The notes beneath the pieces are model-generated. The model worked only from the letters and a program-made list of their open reading frames with translations, searched no databases and was not told the DNA's origin. A program made the position numbers and the translations under genes. Shown piece by piece: positions 36,699 to 45,913 of a stretch of 60,891 nt of DNA; the stretch's first letter is position 1; the number at the start of each line of letters is the position of its first letter. Source of the DNA: Bacteroidales bacterium (GTDB taxonomy: Bacteria; Bacteroidota; Bacteroidia; Bacteroidales; F082); assembly GCA_016291135.1 (NCBI GenBank), contig JAEFAE010000012.1, positions 1-60,891 of the forward strand, read 5' to 3'.

Positions 36699-38834
36699 AT
36701 GGAACACAACCATTCTTTTGACCTACAAATCGCCCAAGAGCTTCAGCTCGACACCCATCATGTCGCCAACGTCATCAAACTGTTGAACGAAGGCGCCACC
36801 ATCCCCTTCATCGCCCGTTACCGCAAGGAGATGACCGGCACCATGGACGAGGAGAAGATCGCCACCATACAGAAACGGCTGGAACAACTCGTTGAGCTCG
36901 AGAAGCGCAAGGAAAGCATCCTCGCCTCCATCCAGGAGCAGGAGAAGCTCACCCCCGAGTTGGAGCAACGCATCCGAGACGCCAAGACGATGCAAGAGGT
37001 GGAAGACCTCTACCTCCCCTACAAGCCCAAACGACGCACCCGCGCCGCCATCGCCCGTGAGAAAGGCCTGGAACCGTTGGCTGCCCAGATCATGGCACAG
37101 AACACCAACGACGTGTCGCGTCTGGCAACCCGTTTCGTCAACCCGCAGAAAGGCGTCAACAGCCTGGAAGAAGCCTTGCAAGGCGCTCAAGATATCATGG
37201 CCGAGTGGGTCTCGGAGAACATCAACGGGCGCAACCGCATCCGCAAGATCTTCCACAGCAAAGGCGAGCTTCGCTCCTCGGTGGTCAAAGGCAAGGAAGA
37301 AGAAGGTAAGACCTATCAGCAATATTTCGACTTTCACGAGCCGATCTCGAAAGCGCCTTCCCATCGGATCCTGGCTTTGTTCCGGGCCGAAGAGGAAGCC
37401 GTCATCAAACTGAAGATCAAAGTGGACGACGACGAGGCCATCCACACCTTGGAACGGATCTTCCTAAAAAACCACAATGCCTCCTCCGACCTGGTTCAGG
37501 AAGCCATCGCCGATTCCTGGAAGCGCCTGCTGGAGCCCTCCATCGAGAACGAGATCCGCGGCTTCTATAAGGAGAAAGCCGACGAGATCGCCATCAAGGT
37601 CTTTGCCGAGAACCTGAAACAACTGCTTCTGGCCGCTCCCATGGGACAGAAACGCGTGCTGGCCATCGACCCGGGGTTCCGCACCGGCTGCAAGGTGGTG
37701 ATCCTCAGTGAGACCGGCGCCCTGCTCCACAACGAGACCATCTACCCCCACCCACCCAAGTCAGACGTGGTCGGCTCGATGCGCAAGGTGAAGAGCCTGG
37801 TGGACGCCTACAAGGTGGAAGTCATCGCCATCGGCAACGGCACGGCAGGACGCGAGACCGAGGACTTCATCCGCTACATCAAGTTCAACCGCGACATTAC
37901 CGCCGTGATGGTGAGCGAGAGCGGCGCCTCGGTGTACTCCGCTTCGAAGATCGCCCGCGACGAGTTCCCCGACTACGACATCACCGTCCGGGGCGCCGTC
38001 AGCATCGGCCGCCGCCTGATGGATCCCCTGGCCGAGCTCGTGAAGATCGACCCCAAGTCGATCGGCGTGGGCCAATACCAACATGACGTCGACCAGAAGA
38101 AACTCGGCGAGAGCCTTGACCAGACCGTGATGCGTTGCGTCAACGCCGTCGGCGTGGAGCTGAACACCGCCAGCCAGCAGCTCCTCTCCTATGTCAGCGG
38201 CGTGGGACCTGCCCTTGCCGCCAACATCATCAACTACCGCGAAGAACAAGGCGGTTTCAAGAGCCGCAAGCAGCTCCACGAGGTGCCCCGGCTGGGCGAC
38301 AAGGCCTTCGAGCAATGCGCCGGCTTCCTCCGCATCCACGGAGGCGACAACCCGCTCGACCAAAGCGCCGTCCACCCTGAGAGCTACCACATCGTCGAGA
38401 AAATGGCCAAACATCTGAATGTCAAGGTGAACGACCTCATCGGCAACAAGGCGCTCATCGGCAAGATCAACCCGAAAGACTATGTGGAGCACGACTTCGG
38501 CCTGGAGACCGTAGGCGACATCCTGAAGGAGCTGGAGAAACCCGGACGCGACCCACGTCAGGATTTCGAAGCCTTCGAGTTCGACAAGGACATCCGCGAC
38601 ATCGAGGACCTCAAGGCCGGCATGACCCTCAACGGCATCGTCACCAATATCACCGCCTTCGGCACCTTCGTCGACATCGGCGTGCATCAAGACGGCTTGG
38701 TCCATATCAGCCAGATGGCCGACCATTACATCAAAGACCCCAACGAGGTGGTGCATCTGAACCAGAAGGTGCGCGTGAAAGTGCTGGAGGTCGACGTGAA
38801 CAGGAAACGGATCAGTTTATCGATGAAACCCTAG
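36699..38834 (+). CDS. tex: Tex family RNA-binding transcription accessory protein
   Basis: 711 residues. Order: N-terminal helical domain (VIKLLNEGATIPFIARYRKEMTG), a YqgF/RNase-H-like domain (VLAIDPGFRTGCKVVIL), two helix-hairpin-helix motifs (LLSYVSGVGPALAANII; LHEVPRLGDKAFEQCAGFLRI) and a C-terminal S1 domain (GMTLNGIVTNITAFGTFVDIG). Tex binds nucleic acid and affects transcription; its precise role is unsettled. It is full length. It is followed by a bidirectional terminator. Confidence 0.93.
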   Translation: MEHNHSFDLQIAQELQLDTHHVANVIKLLNEGATIPFIARYRKEMTGTMDEEKIATIQKRLEQLVELEKRKESILASIQEQEKLTPELEQRIRDAKTMQEVEDLYLPYKPKRRTRAAIAREKGLEPLAAQIMAQNTNDVSRLATRFVNPQKGVNSLEEALQGAQDIMAEWVSENINGRNRIRKIFHSKGELRSSVVKGKEEEGKTYQQYFDFHEPISKAPSHRILALFRAEEEAVIKLKIKVDDDEAIHTLERIFLKNHNASSDLVQEAIADSWKRLLEPSIENEIRGFYKEKADEIAIKVFAENLKQLLLAAPMGQKRVLAIDPGFRTGCKVVILSETGALLHNETIYPHPPKSDVVGSMRKVKSLVDAYKVEVIAIGNGTAGRETEDFIRYIKFNRDITAVMVSESGASVYSASKIARDEFPDYDITVRGAVSIGRRLMDPLAELVKIDPKSIGVGQYQHDVDQKKLGESLDQTVMRCVNAVGVELNTASQQLLSYVSGVGPALAANIINYREEQGGFKSRKQLHEVPRLGDKAFEQCAGFLRIHGGDNPLDQSAVHPESYHIVEKMAKHLNVKVNDLIGNKALIGKINPKDYVEHDFGLETVGDILKELEKPGRDPRQDFEAFEFDKDIRDIEDLKAGMTLNGIVTNITAFGTFVDIGVHQDGLVHISQMADHYIKDPNEVVHLNQKVRVKVLEVDVNRKRISLSMKP

Positions 38835-38874
38835 CGGACAAACCAGGACAAGCGGTGGATACGGCATGGGAAAT

Positions 38875-38910
38875 AAAAAAACCCAACTGATTGTTTCAGT
38901 TGGGTTTTTT
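38875..38910. terminator. bidirectional Rho-independent terminator
   Basis: AACCCAACTGA pairs with TCAGTTGGGTT around a short T-rich loop, flanked by A-runs on the left and T-runs on the right. It can end tex from the left and the tRNA transcript from the right. Confidence 0.9.
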
Positions 38911-38920
38911 GAGTTTTCCG

Positions 38921-38992
38921 TAGCCCATAGCGGATTCGAACCGCTGTTTTCAGAATGAGGGTCTGATGACCTAGCCCCTAGTCGAATGGGCC
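38921..38992 (-). tRNA. tRNA-Glu (anticodon CTC), with C at position 33
   Basis: A 72-nt leftward cloverleaf: acceptor GGCCCAT with ATGGGCT and A73; D stem GACT/GGTC; anticodon stem TCAGA/TCTGA with loop CCCTCAT; 4-nt variable loop AAAC; T stem AGCGG/CCGCT with loop TTCGAAT. Loop positions 34-36 read CTC (Glu). G1-U72, A37 and the 4-nt variable loop also fit Glu. Position 33, nearly always U, is C here. No CCA is encoded. Confidence 0.8.
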
Positions 38993-39031
38993 ATCGATAA
39001 AAAAAGGCTCGTTTTGTGGAACCTTTTTTAG

Positions 39032-39105
39032 TGAACTAGGCGGGAGTCGAACCCACAACCGCCTGATCCGTAGTCAGGGACTCTATCCAATTGAGCTACT
39101 AGTCC
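39032..39105 (-). tRNA. tRNA-Arg (anticodon ACG)
   Basis: A 74-nt leftward cloverleaf: acceptor GGACTAG with CTAGTTC and A73, D arm GCTCAATTGGATAGAGT, anticodon stem CCTGA/TCAGG with loop CTACGGA (anticodon ACG), T arm GTGGG/CCCGC with loop TTCGACT. ACG is the Arg anticodon normally edited to ICG by TadA. It lies 39 nt upstream of tRNA-Glu and is probably co-transcribed. The CCA end is not encoded. Confidence 0.93.
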
Positions 39106-39241
39106 ATTGCCTTTCGACGCTGCAAAATTACAGCTTTTTTCATTATCCGCAAGGTTTTTTTTGGTTTTTTTTATTCTTTTTCCCAATAATTTGACAATCA
39201 ATTCCCTACAAAGCGCATCCCCACCACGAACCGGATCCTTC

Positions 39242-40018
39242 TCAATGCGCACCGGTGGCCTTCCTGTGCTCCATCCCCATGTCGTACAGTTCGTCGAGAT
39301 GTTTCTTCAGCCGACGGGCCATCGGACGGAAGGTGTAGTACGTAATGGTGGCTGAGATGGGGGCGCCTACCAGGGGGATCACCTTCCCCACGCCCTTGGC
39401 AAACCCTTCCTTGGTCATGTTGATGCCAATCCACTGGGCAATCTTCACTGCATAATGGGCCAGCACGGTCTCCGAGATCTTCACACCGGCGTTTTTCGAC
39501 ATCTGGGTCGCCAGCTTCGCCAACGCCTCGATAGCCATCTTGTTGCCCATCATGACGCCGACAAACAAGGTCATGATGTTGAGCGACTCGTCGTCCAGCT
39601 GGTTTTTGACGTCGGTCAAGGAAGGCCATCCATAGAGGTAGATGAGCTTCTGCATCAACGACAGGATGTGGCCGTAGAACTGCGTGACATCGGCCGGGAT
39701 CGTGCCCGCCATCCACCAACCGCCGGGAAGGCCCATCAAGGCCGAAGTGCCGCACACCATGGTCAGATGGTAGCTGATGCACTGGTTGGCCAGCTTGTCG
39801 ATCTCTTTCTTGGTCAACACGTCGAGGGGGCTTTCTTCGAGGGCGACCATCACCTCCATCGGCGTACAAAACTTCGAGAGCTCCTTGTGGAGAAACTCCT
39901 CGCGGTTCACCTTGACAAAAGGCAGGTTGATGCTCGTCGAGAGCACCTTACCCCATACGGACACCGACTTGGTGCTGTCGTTGACAGGCTTGGGGGTTTC
40001 TTTGTTGTTCTCTTCCAT
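39242..40018 (-). CDS. EcsC family protein
   Basis: 258 residues from ATG 40018; an in-frame ATG at 40030 (MVIEMEEN) would overlap the rarA stop by 11 nt and cannot be excluded. Features of the EcsC family: ALMGLPGGWWMAGTIPADV, YGHILSLMQKLIYLYGWPSL and a C-terminal GKVIPLVGAPISATITYY segment, all hydrophobic or amphipathic, so it probably associates with membranes. Function unknown. It follows rarA almost without gap. Confidence 0.75.
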   Translation of the reverse strand: MEENNKETPKPVNDSTKSVSVWGKVLSTSINLPFVKVNREEFLHKELSKFCTPMEVMVALEESPLDVLTKKEIDKLANQCISYHLTMVCGTSALMGLPGGWWMAGTIPADVTQFYGHILSLMQKLIYLYGWPSLTDVKNQLDDESLNIMTLFVGVMMGNKMAIEALAKLATQMSKNAGVKISETVLAHYAVKIAQWIGINMTKEGFAKGVGKVIPLVGAPISATITYYTFRPMARRLKKHLDELYDMGMEHRKATGAH

Positions 40019-40019
40019 T

Positions 40020-41303
40020 TCAATAACCATATTTGTTTTTCCAGCGCTCCCGGAGGTATTTCCGAAGCTCCCGTTCACGCGGATTGTCCTGAGGCTCATA
40101 CAAAACCGTGCCAGAAATCTCCGACGGCAGGTATTCCAGGTCCACAAAATTGCCTTCAAAGGCATGGGCATACTTGTAACCTTCATGGTAGCCGAGGTCT
40201 TTCATCAGCTTCGTGGGGGCATTGCGCAGGTACAGGGGCACCGGCAGGTCGCCCGTTTGCCGTACCAGGGCCTGAGCCGCATCGATGGCCGCCACCGCTG
40301 CGTTGCTCTTGGGCGAGGATGCCAGGTAGGTCACCGTCTGCGACAGGATGATCCGGCTCTCGGGCCAACCGATCTTGTTGACCGCATCGAAACAGGTGTT
40401 GGCCAGCAACAAGGCGTTGGGGTTGGCATTGCCGATGTCTTCCGAAGCCAAAATCAGCATCCTCCGGGCGATGAACAAGGGGTCCTCCCCTGCCTCGATC
40501 ATGCGCGCCAGATAATACAGGGCCGCGTTGGGGTCGCTGCCCCGCATCGACTTGATGAAGGCTGAGATCACATCGTAGTGCATCTCGCCCTGTTTGTCGT
40601 ATTTCACAAGATTGCTCTGGATTGTCTCCGTAGTGAAGTCGTTGGTCACCACCAGCTCCTCGGCATCAGGATTCCGATCATCCAAGGAAGAGACAACCAA
40701 CTCAATGGCATTCAACAGCTTACGTCCATCCCCGCCACTGATGCGCATCAGGGCTTCGGGCTCCTTCACCACAATCTTTTTCCCGTAGTCGTATTCCAGC
40801 GCCTTCACCGCCTTGTCGAGAAGGACCTCGAGATCCTCCTTCTCCAGCGACTTCAGCACATAGACCTGACAACGTGACAGCAAAGGCGAGATGACCTCGA
40901 AACTCGGGTTCTCCGTAGTGGCCCCTATGAGCGTCACCAGGCCCTTCTCGACCGCGCCCAGCAGCGAGTCTTGCTGCGACTTGCTGAACCGGTGGATTTC
41001 GTCGATGAAGAGGATCGGCGCCTCGGGGGCCATCCGGGCCCGGTCGATGACCTCACGGACCTCCTTGACTCCGCTGCTGACGGCACTGAGTTGGAAGAAC
41101 TGGCGCTTCACCTGCTTGGAGATAATATATGCCAACGTGGTCTTGCCCACCCCAGGCGGTCCCCAAAAAATCATGGACGGGATCCGGCCGCTCTCGATGG
41201 CACGCCGCAACACGGCGTTTTCGCCGATGATATGCTTCTGCCCGATATAGTTGTCGAGGCTTGTCGGGCGCAGGCGTTCCGCTAATGGGATGGATGATTT
41301 CAT
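40020..41303 (-). CDS. rarA: replication-associated recombination protein RarA (MgsA)
   Basis: 427 residues from ATG 41303 (MKSSIPLAERLRP); 12 open codons upstream are not needed. An AAA+ clamp-loader-like ATPase: Walker A FWGPPGVGKTTLAY, Walker B ILFIDEIHRF, sensor GATTENPSF, arginine-finger region SPLLSRC and the C-terminal RarA domain (KSMRGSDPNAALYYLARM). It acts at stalled replication forks together with single-strand-binding protein. Confidence 0.95.
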   Translation of the reverse strand: MKSSIPLAERLRPTSLDNYIGQKHIIGENAVLRRAIESGRIPSMIFWGPPGVGKTTLAYIISKQVKRQFFQLSAVSSGVKEVREVIDRARMAPEAPILFIDEIHRFSKSQQDSLLGAVEKGLVTLIGATTENPSFEVISPLLSRCQVYVLKSLEKEDLEVLLDKAVKALEYDYGKKIVVKEPEALMRISGGDGRKLLNAIELVVSSLDDRNPDAEELVVTNDFTTETIQSNLVKYDKQGEMHYDVISAFIKSMRGSDPNAALYYLARMIEAGEDPLFIARRMLILASEDIGNANPNALLLANTCFDAVNKIGWPESRIILSQTVTYLASSPKSNAAVAAIDAAQALVRQTGDLPVPLYLRNAPTKLMKDLGYHEGYKYAHAFEGNFVDLEYLPSEISGTVLYEPQDNPRERELRKYLRERWKNKYGY

Positions 41304-41328
41304 GGCAGCAAAAGTCGCATTGAACTTA

Positions 41329-41336
41329 CAAAGATA
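41329..41336 (-). promoter_or_regulatory. -7 box (TATCTTTG) for rarA
   Basis: Leftward TATCTTTG at 41336-41329, 26 nt before the start at 41303. No -33 TTG at the best distance. Confidence 0.5.
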
Positions 41337-41388
41337 CAAAACTGTATGGATTTTCGCCTGACAAAACGGGGATATCCCGAAAAAAAAC

Positions 41389-41396
41389 TACCTTTG
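41389..41396 (+). promoter_or_regulatory. -7 box (TACCTTTG) for the C69 dipeptidase gene
   Basis: TACCTTTG at 41389-41396, 23 nt before the ATG at 41420, giving a leader of about 17 nt. Confidence 0.55.
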
Positions 41397-41419
41397 CCCT
41401 ATCAACAACACACATTCCC

Positions 41420-43138
41420 ATGAAAAGACTTCAATACCTGCTTCTCCTCGTGTGGCTGGCTGCCGGGATCCCCTCGATGGCCTGCACGAACTTCTTGATT
41501 ACCAAAGGCGCCAGTGTGGACGGCTCCACCTTCATCAGCTATTGCGCCGACTCGCACATCCGCTACGGCGAGCTCTACTACACCCCCGCCGCCGACTGGC
41601 CGGCGGGCAGCATGCGGGTCTGCTACGACCGCGGCACCAACGCCCCGCGCGGCAGCGTGCCCCAGCCGCCACATACCTATCAAGTGGTTGGCTACCTGAA
41701 TGAAAACCAGGTTGGACTCGGCGAGACCACCTTCGGCGGCCGCGAAGAACTCATGGACCCAACGGGCATCGTGGATTACGGAAGCCTGATGTTCATCGCC
41801 TTGGAGCGCAGCAAGACGGCCCGCGAGGCCATCCAGGTGATGGCCGAGCTGGTGGAAGCCTACGGCTACGGCTCCGACGGCGAGTCGTTCTCGATCAGCG
41901 ACCCCAACGAGGTATGGTACATGGAGATCATGCCCAAGGGTTACACGCCCGTGACCACCAAGACCGGCGACACCATCAACGCGGACCGAGGTGCCGTGTG
42001 GGTAGCCATCCGCATCCCCGACGGCTACATCAGCGGTCATGCCAACGCGGCCAGGATCACCACCTTCCCGCTACGCAACGGCAAGACCTCCATCACCGAT
42101 AAGGACTGGAAGAAACTCTACAACCCACAAGTTGAAGTCATCTACAAACACGACGTCATCGACTTCGCCCGCCGCAAGGGCTACTTCAGTGGCAAGGACA
42201 AAGACTTCGACTTCAGCGCCGCCTACGCTCCGGTGGATTTCAGCGCTGCCCGCATCTGCGACCTCCGTGTTTGGACCATGTTCAACAAGGTGTGTGACGG
42301 CATGGATGAATATTGGGACTACGTCACAGGCAAGGACCTCTCCCATCGCATGCCCCTGTACGTCAAGCCCAACCGCAAGATCAGCCTCAGCGACATGATG
42401 GCCTTCCAACGCGACCACTTCCAAGGCACCGAGCTGGACAAGACCATGGATCCCGGTGCAGGGCCTTTCGGGTCGCCCTACCGCTGCAACCCCCTCTATT
42501 GGAATTATGACGGCAAGCCCTACTTCAACGAGCGCAGCATCGAGGTGTTCCAGACCGGCTTCTCCTTTATCGCACAATGCCGTTCGTGGTTGCCCAACCC
42601 CATCGGCGGCATCATCTGGTTCGGGGTCGACGACACCAACTCCACCGTCTATACCCCCTTCTACTGCTCCATCACCGAGGTGCCCATCGAATACCGTGTC
42701 GGCAATGGCGACATGCTCACCTACAGCGACAACGCCGCCTTCTGGGTCTTCAACCGACTGGCCCACTTCAAGTACCTATACTATAATCGGGTCATCGACG
42801 ATATCCAAGCCAAACAGAAAGAACTGGAAGACGGCTATCAGGGACTGGTCTCGCAGATAGACGCCCAAGCCCTGGAGCTCTACGCCAAAGACCCCGAACA
42901 GGCCATCCATCAGCTTACCAATTTCTGCAGCCAAGCCGGAGCCAACACGGTGGCACGCTGGAAAGAACTAGACAACTATTTGCTAGTCAAATATTTAGAT
43001 AGCAACATCAAGCAAGAGGAAAACGGCAAATTCAAGCGCAACGGCTACGGCTATCCTGCCAAGCCCCAACAGCCCGGTTATCCGGATTCGTGGAAAAAAG
43101 CCGTGATTGAGGCTACCGGAAACCGCTTTGAAAGGTAA
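41420..43138 (+). CDS. C69 family dipeptidase (PepD-like), exported
   Basis: 572 residues. The signal peptide ends ...GIPSMA and is followed at once by Cys22 (ACTNFLITKGAS), the N-terminal nucleophile of peptidase C69, so signal peptidase cleavage would expose the catalytic residue. DGSTFISYCADSH and the later GFSFIAQCRSWLPNPIGGIIWFG are typical. The family removes dipeptides or N-terminal residues. It is probably periplasmic. A hairpin GCGTGA/TCACGC (43155-43170) without a T-run lies between its stop and the convergent neighbour. Confidence 0.88.
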   Translation: MKRLQYLLLLVWLAAGIPSMACTNFLITKGASVDGSTFISYCADSHIRYGELYYTPAADWPAGSMRVCYDRGTNAPRGSVPQPPHTYQVVGYLNENQVGLGETTFGGREELMDPTGIVDYGSLMFIALERSKTAREAIQVMAELVEAYGYGSDGESFSISDPNEVWYMEIMPKGYTPVTTKTGDTINADRGAVWVAIRIPDGYISGHANAARITTFPLRNGKTSITDKDWKKLYNPQVEVIYKHDVIDFARRKGYFSGKDKDFDFSAAYAPVDFSAARICDLRVWTMFNKVCDGMDEYWDYVTGKDLSHRMPLYVKPNRKISLSDMMAFQRDHFQGTELDKTMDPGAGPFGSPYRCNPLYWNYDGKPYFNERSIEVFQTGFSFIAQCRSWLPNPIGGIIWFGVDDTNSTVYTPFYCSITEVPIEYRVGNGDMLTYSDNAAFWVFNRLAHFKYLYYNRVIDDIQAKQKELEDGYQGLVSQIDAQALELYAKDPEQAIHQLTNFCSQAGANTVARWKELDNYLLVKYLDSNIKQEENGKFKRNGYGYPAKPQQPGYPDSWKKAVIEATGNRFER

Positions 43139-43190
43139 AAGCCGAGGGGAAGCGTGAAGCGTCACGCCGCGCGCTCGTCCGACCTTTCCA

Positions 43191-45077
43191 TCATTCCCAT
43201 TTTCCCTCTTTGAACCGTACGATGGCGTCGATGATCTCGTCGTTGTCGTCGGTAAGGGTCAACAGCATGTGTTTGAAATGCCCACTGTCGCTCAGGTATT
43301 TGAGCATGGTGTACGCCGGCATGGTCTTGGTGAAGTATTCCTTGCCCATGAAGATCATCGGGCTGGCGAAGCCTTCCGTTTCGTAGTGGTTCTGTCCGGC
43401 GTCCTGGAAGATCTCCTGCATGGTACCCGCGCTGCCGGGCGTATAGATGATGCCGCCTTTGGCCACGGTGACGATACCGTCTTCGCGGACGCTGTTGTCG
43501 AAATACTTGGCGATGTCGGTGGCGAAAGGCGCTGTGGGCTCATGACCATAGAAATACGTCGGGATGGAGAGGCTGCGGTAGTTGGTGACCAGCGGGAAGC
43601 GTTCCATCACCTCGAAAGAGCGTCGCAGCCAGCCTGCGTCACGGAAGGTCGGAGCGGTTGCCATCATCGCCAAGGCCTCCTCCACCTCTTCGTCGGTCCT
43701 TTCGGCCAAGTATGCCCCCAGATGGGCGGCCTCCATGGCGCCAGGGCCACCGCCGGTGACCATCAAACGGCCCATCTCGGTAAGCTTCTTGCTCAAATAC
43801 ACGATCTGCCGGTAGAACGGATCGTCACGCCGACGGCCATGACCGCCCATGACGCCGACCACCATCTTCTCGTCGTATTGGTCGAGCAGCTTGTACAGAT
43901 GATATGTAATGAAATGGTCGTGCAGGGACCGAGCCAACGTCTCACGGATGTCCTTGCCTCGTTGGCCATAGGTCATGTAGCTGCGATACACCCGGGTGTC
44001 GTAGCAGTTCTCGAAGGTCGATTCGTCGTGGAAGTCGTAGCCTTCATACAACATTTTATAGGTATACAGCGACTTGGGATGCGTCGAAAAGGGTTTGTCC
44101 ATCTTGGGGATGAACACACTGAGGTCGTCTTTCTCGAATTCCTCAAGCACCCGGTTGACAATACCGGCGGCATCGAGACCGAACTTATGCATCAGGACCG
44201 ATGCCGTGCCCGACTCGCCGAAGCAGTCGTTCATGCCGATGCGATAGACCCGGATGGGATGGTTCTCCGCAAGGAACTCCGACACCGCACCACCCAGCCC
44301 ACCGGCCGCCTGGTGTTCCTCGACAGTGAAGACCATGCGGGTTTCGTCGGCGGCCTTTTTCAGGATCTCCCCATCCAAGGGCTTGATGGTATGCATGTTG
44401 ATCACTCGAGTCGAGATGCCCATGTGATCGAGCATGTGGGCCGCGTTAAGCGCCTCCCACACCTCGTGTCCGGTGGCGACAATGGTGACGTCGGAACCAT
44501 CGCGCATCAGTTGGGCCTTGCCGATCTGGAAGTCCTGGTCCTCGCTGGTGAAATCCGGCACCGGCTCGCGTCCGAAGCGGATATAGACCGGGCCGTCGAG
44601 TTCTCGGATGGCCTTCTCAGTGGCGATCTTGGCCTGGGTGGCGTCACAAGGCGAGAGCACCGTCATGTTGGGCAACACCCGCATGGCGGCAACATCCTCC
44701 AAAGCCTGATGGGTAGCACCGTCAGGGCCTACCGAGACCCCTGCATGGGCGCCGCCGATGACCACATGGACGTTGTTGTAGCAGGTGGAGATACGGATCT
44801 GGTCGTTGGCCCGATGGGCGGCAAACACGCCGTAGGTGCTGAACACTGGAATCTTACCACTCAACGCCATGCCCGAAGCCACGGCGACGGCATCCTGCTC
44901 CGCGATGCCCATCGAGAAAAAACGATCGGGAAAAGCATCCCTGAACAGATCCATTCCTACCGAAGCGGTGATGTCCGCTCCCAACCCAATGACGCGGCTG
45001 TCCTGTTGCGCCGCCGCCAGCACCCCCTCGCCAAATCCGAGCTTGGTGGCCTTGTTTCCTCTATTGTTGTATTCCAT
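43191..45077 (-). CDS. transketolase C-terminal half fused to a LOG-family domain
   Basis: 628 residues. Residues 1-314 are the pyrimidine-binding and C-terminal domains of a split transketolase (KLGFGEGVLAAA, catalytic Glu60 in FFSMGIAEQDAVA, YGVFAAHRANDQI, HTIKPLDGE, GESGTASVLM). After a linker, residues about 330-628 are a LOG (lysine-decarboxylase-like) Rossmann domain with VTGGGPGAMEAAHLGA (440-455) and the nucleotide motif TPGSAGTMQE (546-555), the second Gly of the usual PGGxGTxxE being Ser. The two enzymes are normally separate. Met326 (codon at 44102) could be an internal start for the LOG part. The N-half of transketolase is the next gene upstream. Confidence 0.85.
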   Translation of the reverse strand: MEYNNRGNKATKLGFGEGVLAAAQQDSRVIGLGADITASVGMDLFRDAFPDRFFSMGIAEQDAVAVASGMALSGKIPVFSTYGVFAAHRANDQIRISTCYNNVHVVIGGAHAGVSVGPDGATHQALEDVAAMRVLPNMTVLSPCDATQAKIATEKAIRELDGPVYIRFGREPVPDFTSEDQDFQIGKAQLMRDGSDVTIVATGHEVWEALNAAHMLDHMGISTRVINMHTIKPLDGEILKKAADETRMVFTVEEHQAAGGLGGAVSEFLAENHPIRVYRIGMNDCFGESGTASVLMHKFGLDAAGIVNRVLEEFEKDDLSVFIPKMDKPFSTHPKSLYTYKMLYEGYDFHDESTFENCYDTRVYRSYMTYGQRGKDIRETLARSLHDHFITYHLYKLLDQYDEKMVVGVMGGHGRRRDDPFYRQIVYLSKKLTEMGRLMVTGGGPGAMEAAHLGAYLAERTDEEVEEALAMMATAPTFRDAGWLRRSFEVMERFPLVTNYRSLSIPTYFYGHEPTAPFATDIAKYFDNSVREDGIVTVAKGGIIYTPGSAGTMQEIFQDAGQNHYETEGFASPMIFMGKEYFTKTMPAYTMLKYLSDSGHFKHMLLTLTDDNDEIIDAIVRFKEGKWE

Positions 45078-45103
45078 ATTTCAAGATTTCAAGATTTCAG
45101 ACT

Positions 45104-45913
45104 TCAAGATTTCAGTTCTTGTAAAAAGTCGGGCAGCTGTTCCTTGCTGGGGACCTTGCCATGCCAAGCGTTGTTGTTCTCGATGCTCTTGACCCCTTTG
45201 CCCATGACCGTGTCGGCGATGATCACCGTGGGACGGCCCTGGAGGGCGTCGGCGCGTCGCAACGCCAGCTGGATCTGCTCGTAATCGTGACCATCGATCT
45301 CAAAGGCATTCCAGCCGAAAGCCTTCCATTTGTCGATCAAAGGGTCGATGCCCATCACCTGTTCCGTGCCGCCGTCGATCTGCAAACGGTTGCGGTCGAT
45401 GATGGCACAGAGGTTGTCGGCCTTGTAATGCGCTGCCGCCATGGCCGACTCCCACACGCTTCCCTCCTGCTGCTCGCCATCGCCCATGATGCAGAAGACC
45501 CGGTTGGGCATCCCATCCATCTTGGCCGAGAGTGCCATGCCCAGCGCCACGCCGAGACCCTGTCCCAGCGAGCCCGAACAGGTCTCCAGCCCCGGGAGCT
45601 TGAATTCATAGCTCGGATGCCCTTGAAGACGGCTCCCCAACTTACGCAACGAAAGCATCTCCTCTTCAGGAAAGTAGCCTGCCGCCGCCAACGTGGCATA
45701 AAGCACCGGCGCGGTGTGTCCGATGGAAAGGACCACCTTGTCGCGTTCCGGCCACTGCGGATTGGAGGGGTCGTGGCGAAGATGACCGAAATAAAGCACC
45801 GTAAAAAGGTCCACCAGGTCGAGCGAGCCTCCGGTATGTCCCGATCCCGCTTCGGCCAGTGCCGTCAAAATCAATTCGCGAATGTGTTTCGCCTTTTGTG
45901 AGAAATCCATCAT
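45104..45913 (-). CDS. transketolase, N-terminal (thiamine diphosphate-binding) subunit
   Basis: 269 residues from ATG 45913, whose ATGA overlaps the stop of the DUF456 gene. The thiamine-diphosphate site is complete: SGHTGGSLDLVDLFTVLYF, VLSIGHTAPVLYA, GSLGQGLGVALGMAL and the GDG...N motif (FCIMGDGEQQEGSVWE then DRNRLQIDG). It forms the enzyme with the C-terminal half encoded 26 nt downstream and transfers two-carbon units in the pentose phosphate pathway. The junction carries three copies of a 10-bp repeat (45081-45115), one of which supplies the stop codon. Confidence 0.9.
   Translation of the reverse strand: MMDFSQKAKHIRELILTALAEAGSGHTGGSLDLVDLFTVLYFGHLRHDPSNPQWPERDKVVLSIGHTAPVLYATLAAAGYFPEEEMLSLRKLGSRLQGHPSYEFKLPGLETCSGSLGQGLGVALGMALSAKMDGMPNRVFCIMGDGEQQEGSVWESAMAAAHYKADNLCAIIDRNRLQIDGGTEQVMGIDPLIDKWKAFGWNAFEIDGHDYEQIQLALRRADALQGRPTVIIADTVMGKGVKSIENNNAWHGKVPSKEQLPDFLQELKS

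Noticed and set aside
43155..43170. GCGTGA/TCACGC hairpin as a Rho-independent terminator
   Set aside because: The stem is good but no T-run follows on either strand, so I mention it only within the neighbouring gene entry.
43269..45284. 671-codon rightward frame opposite the transketolase-LOG gene
   Set aside because: Antisense to a gene with clear catalytic motifs; its translation has no recognisable domain.
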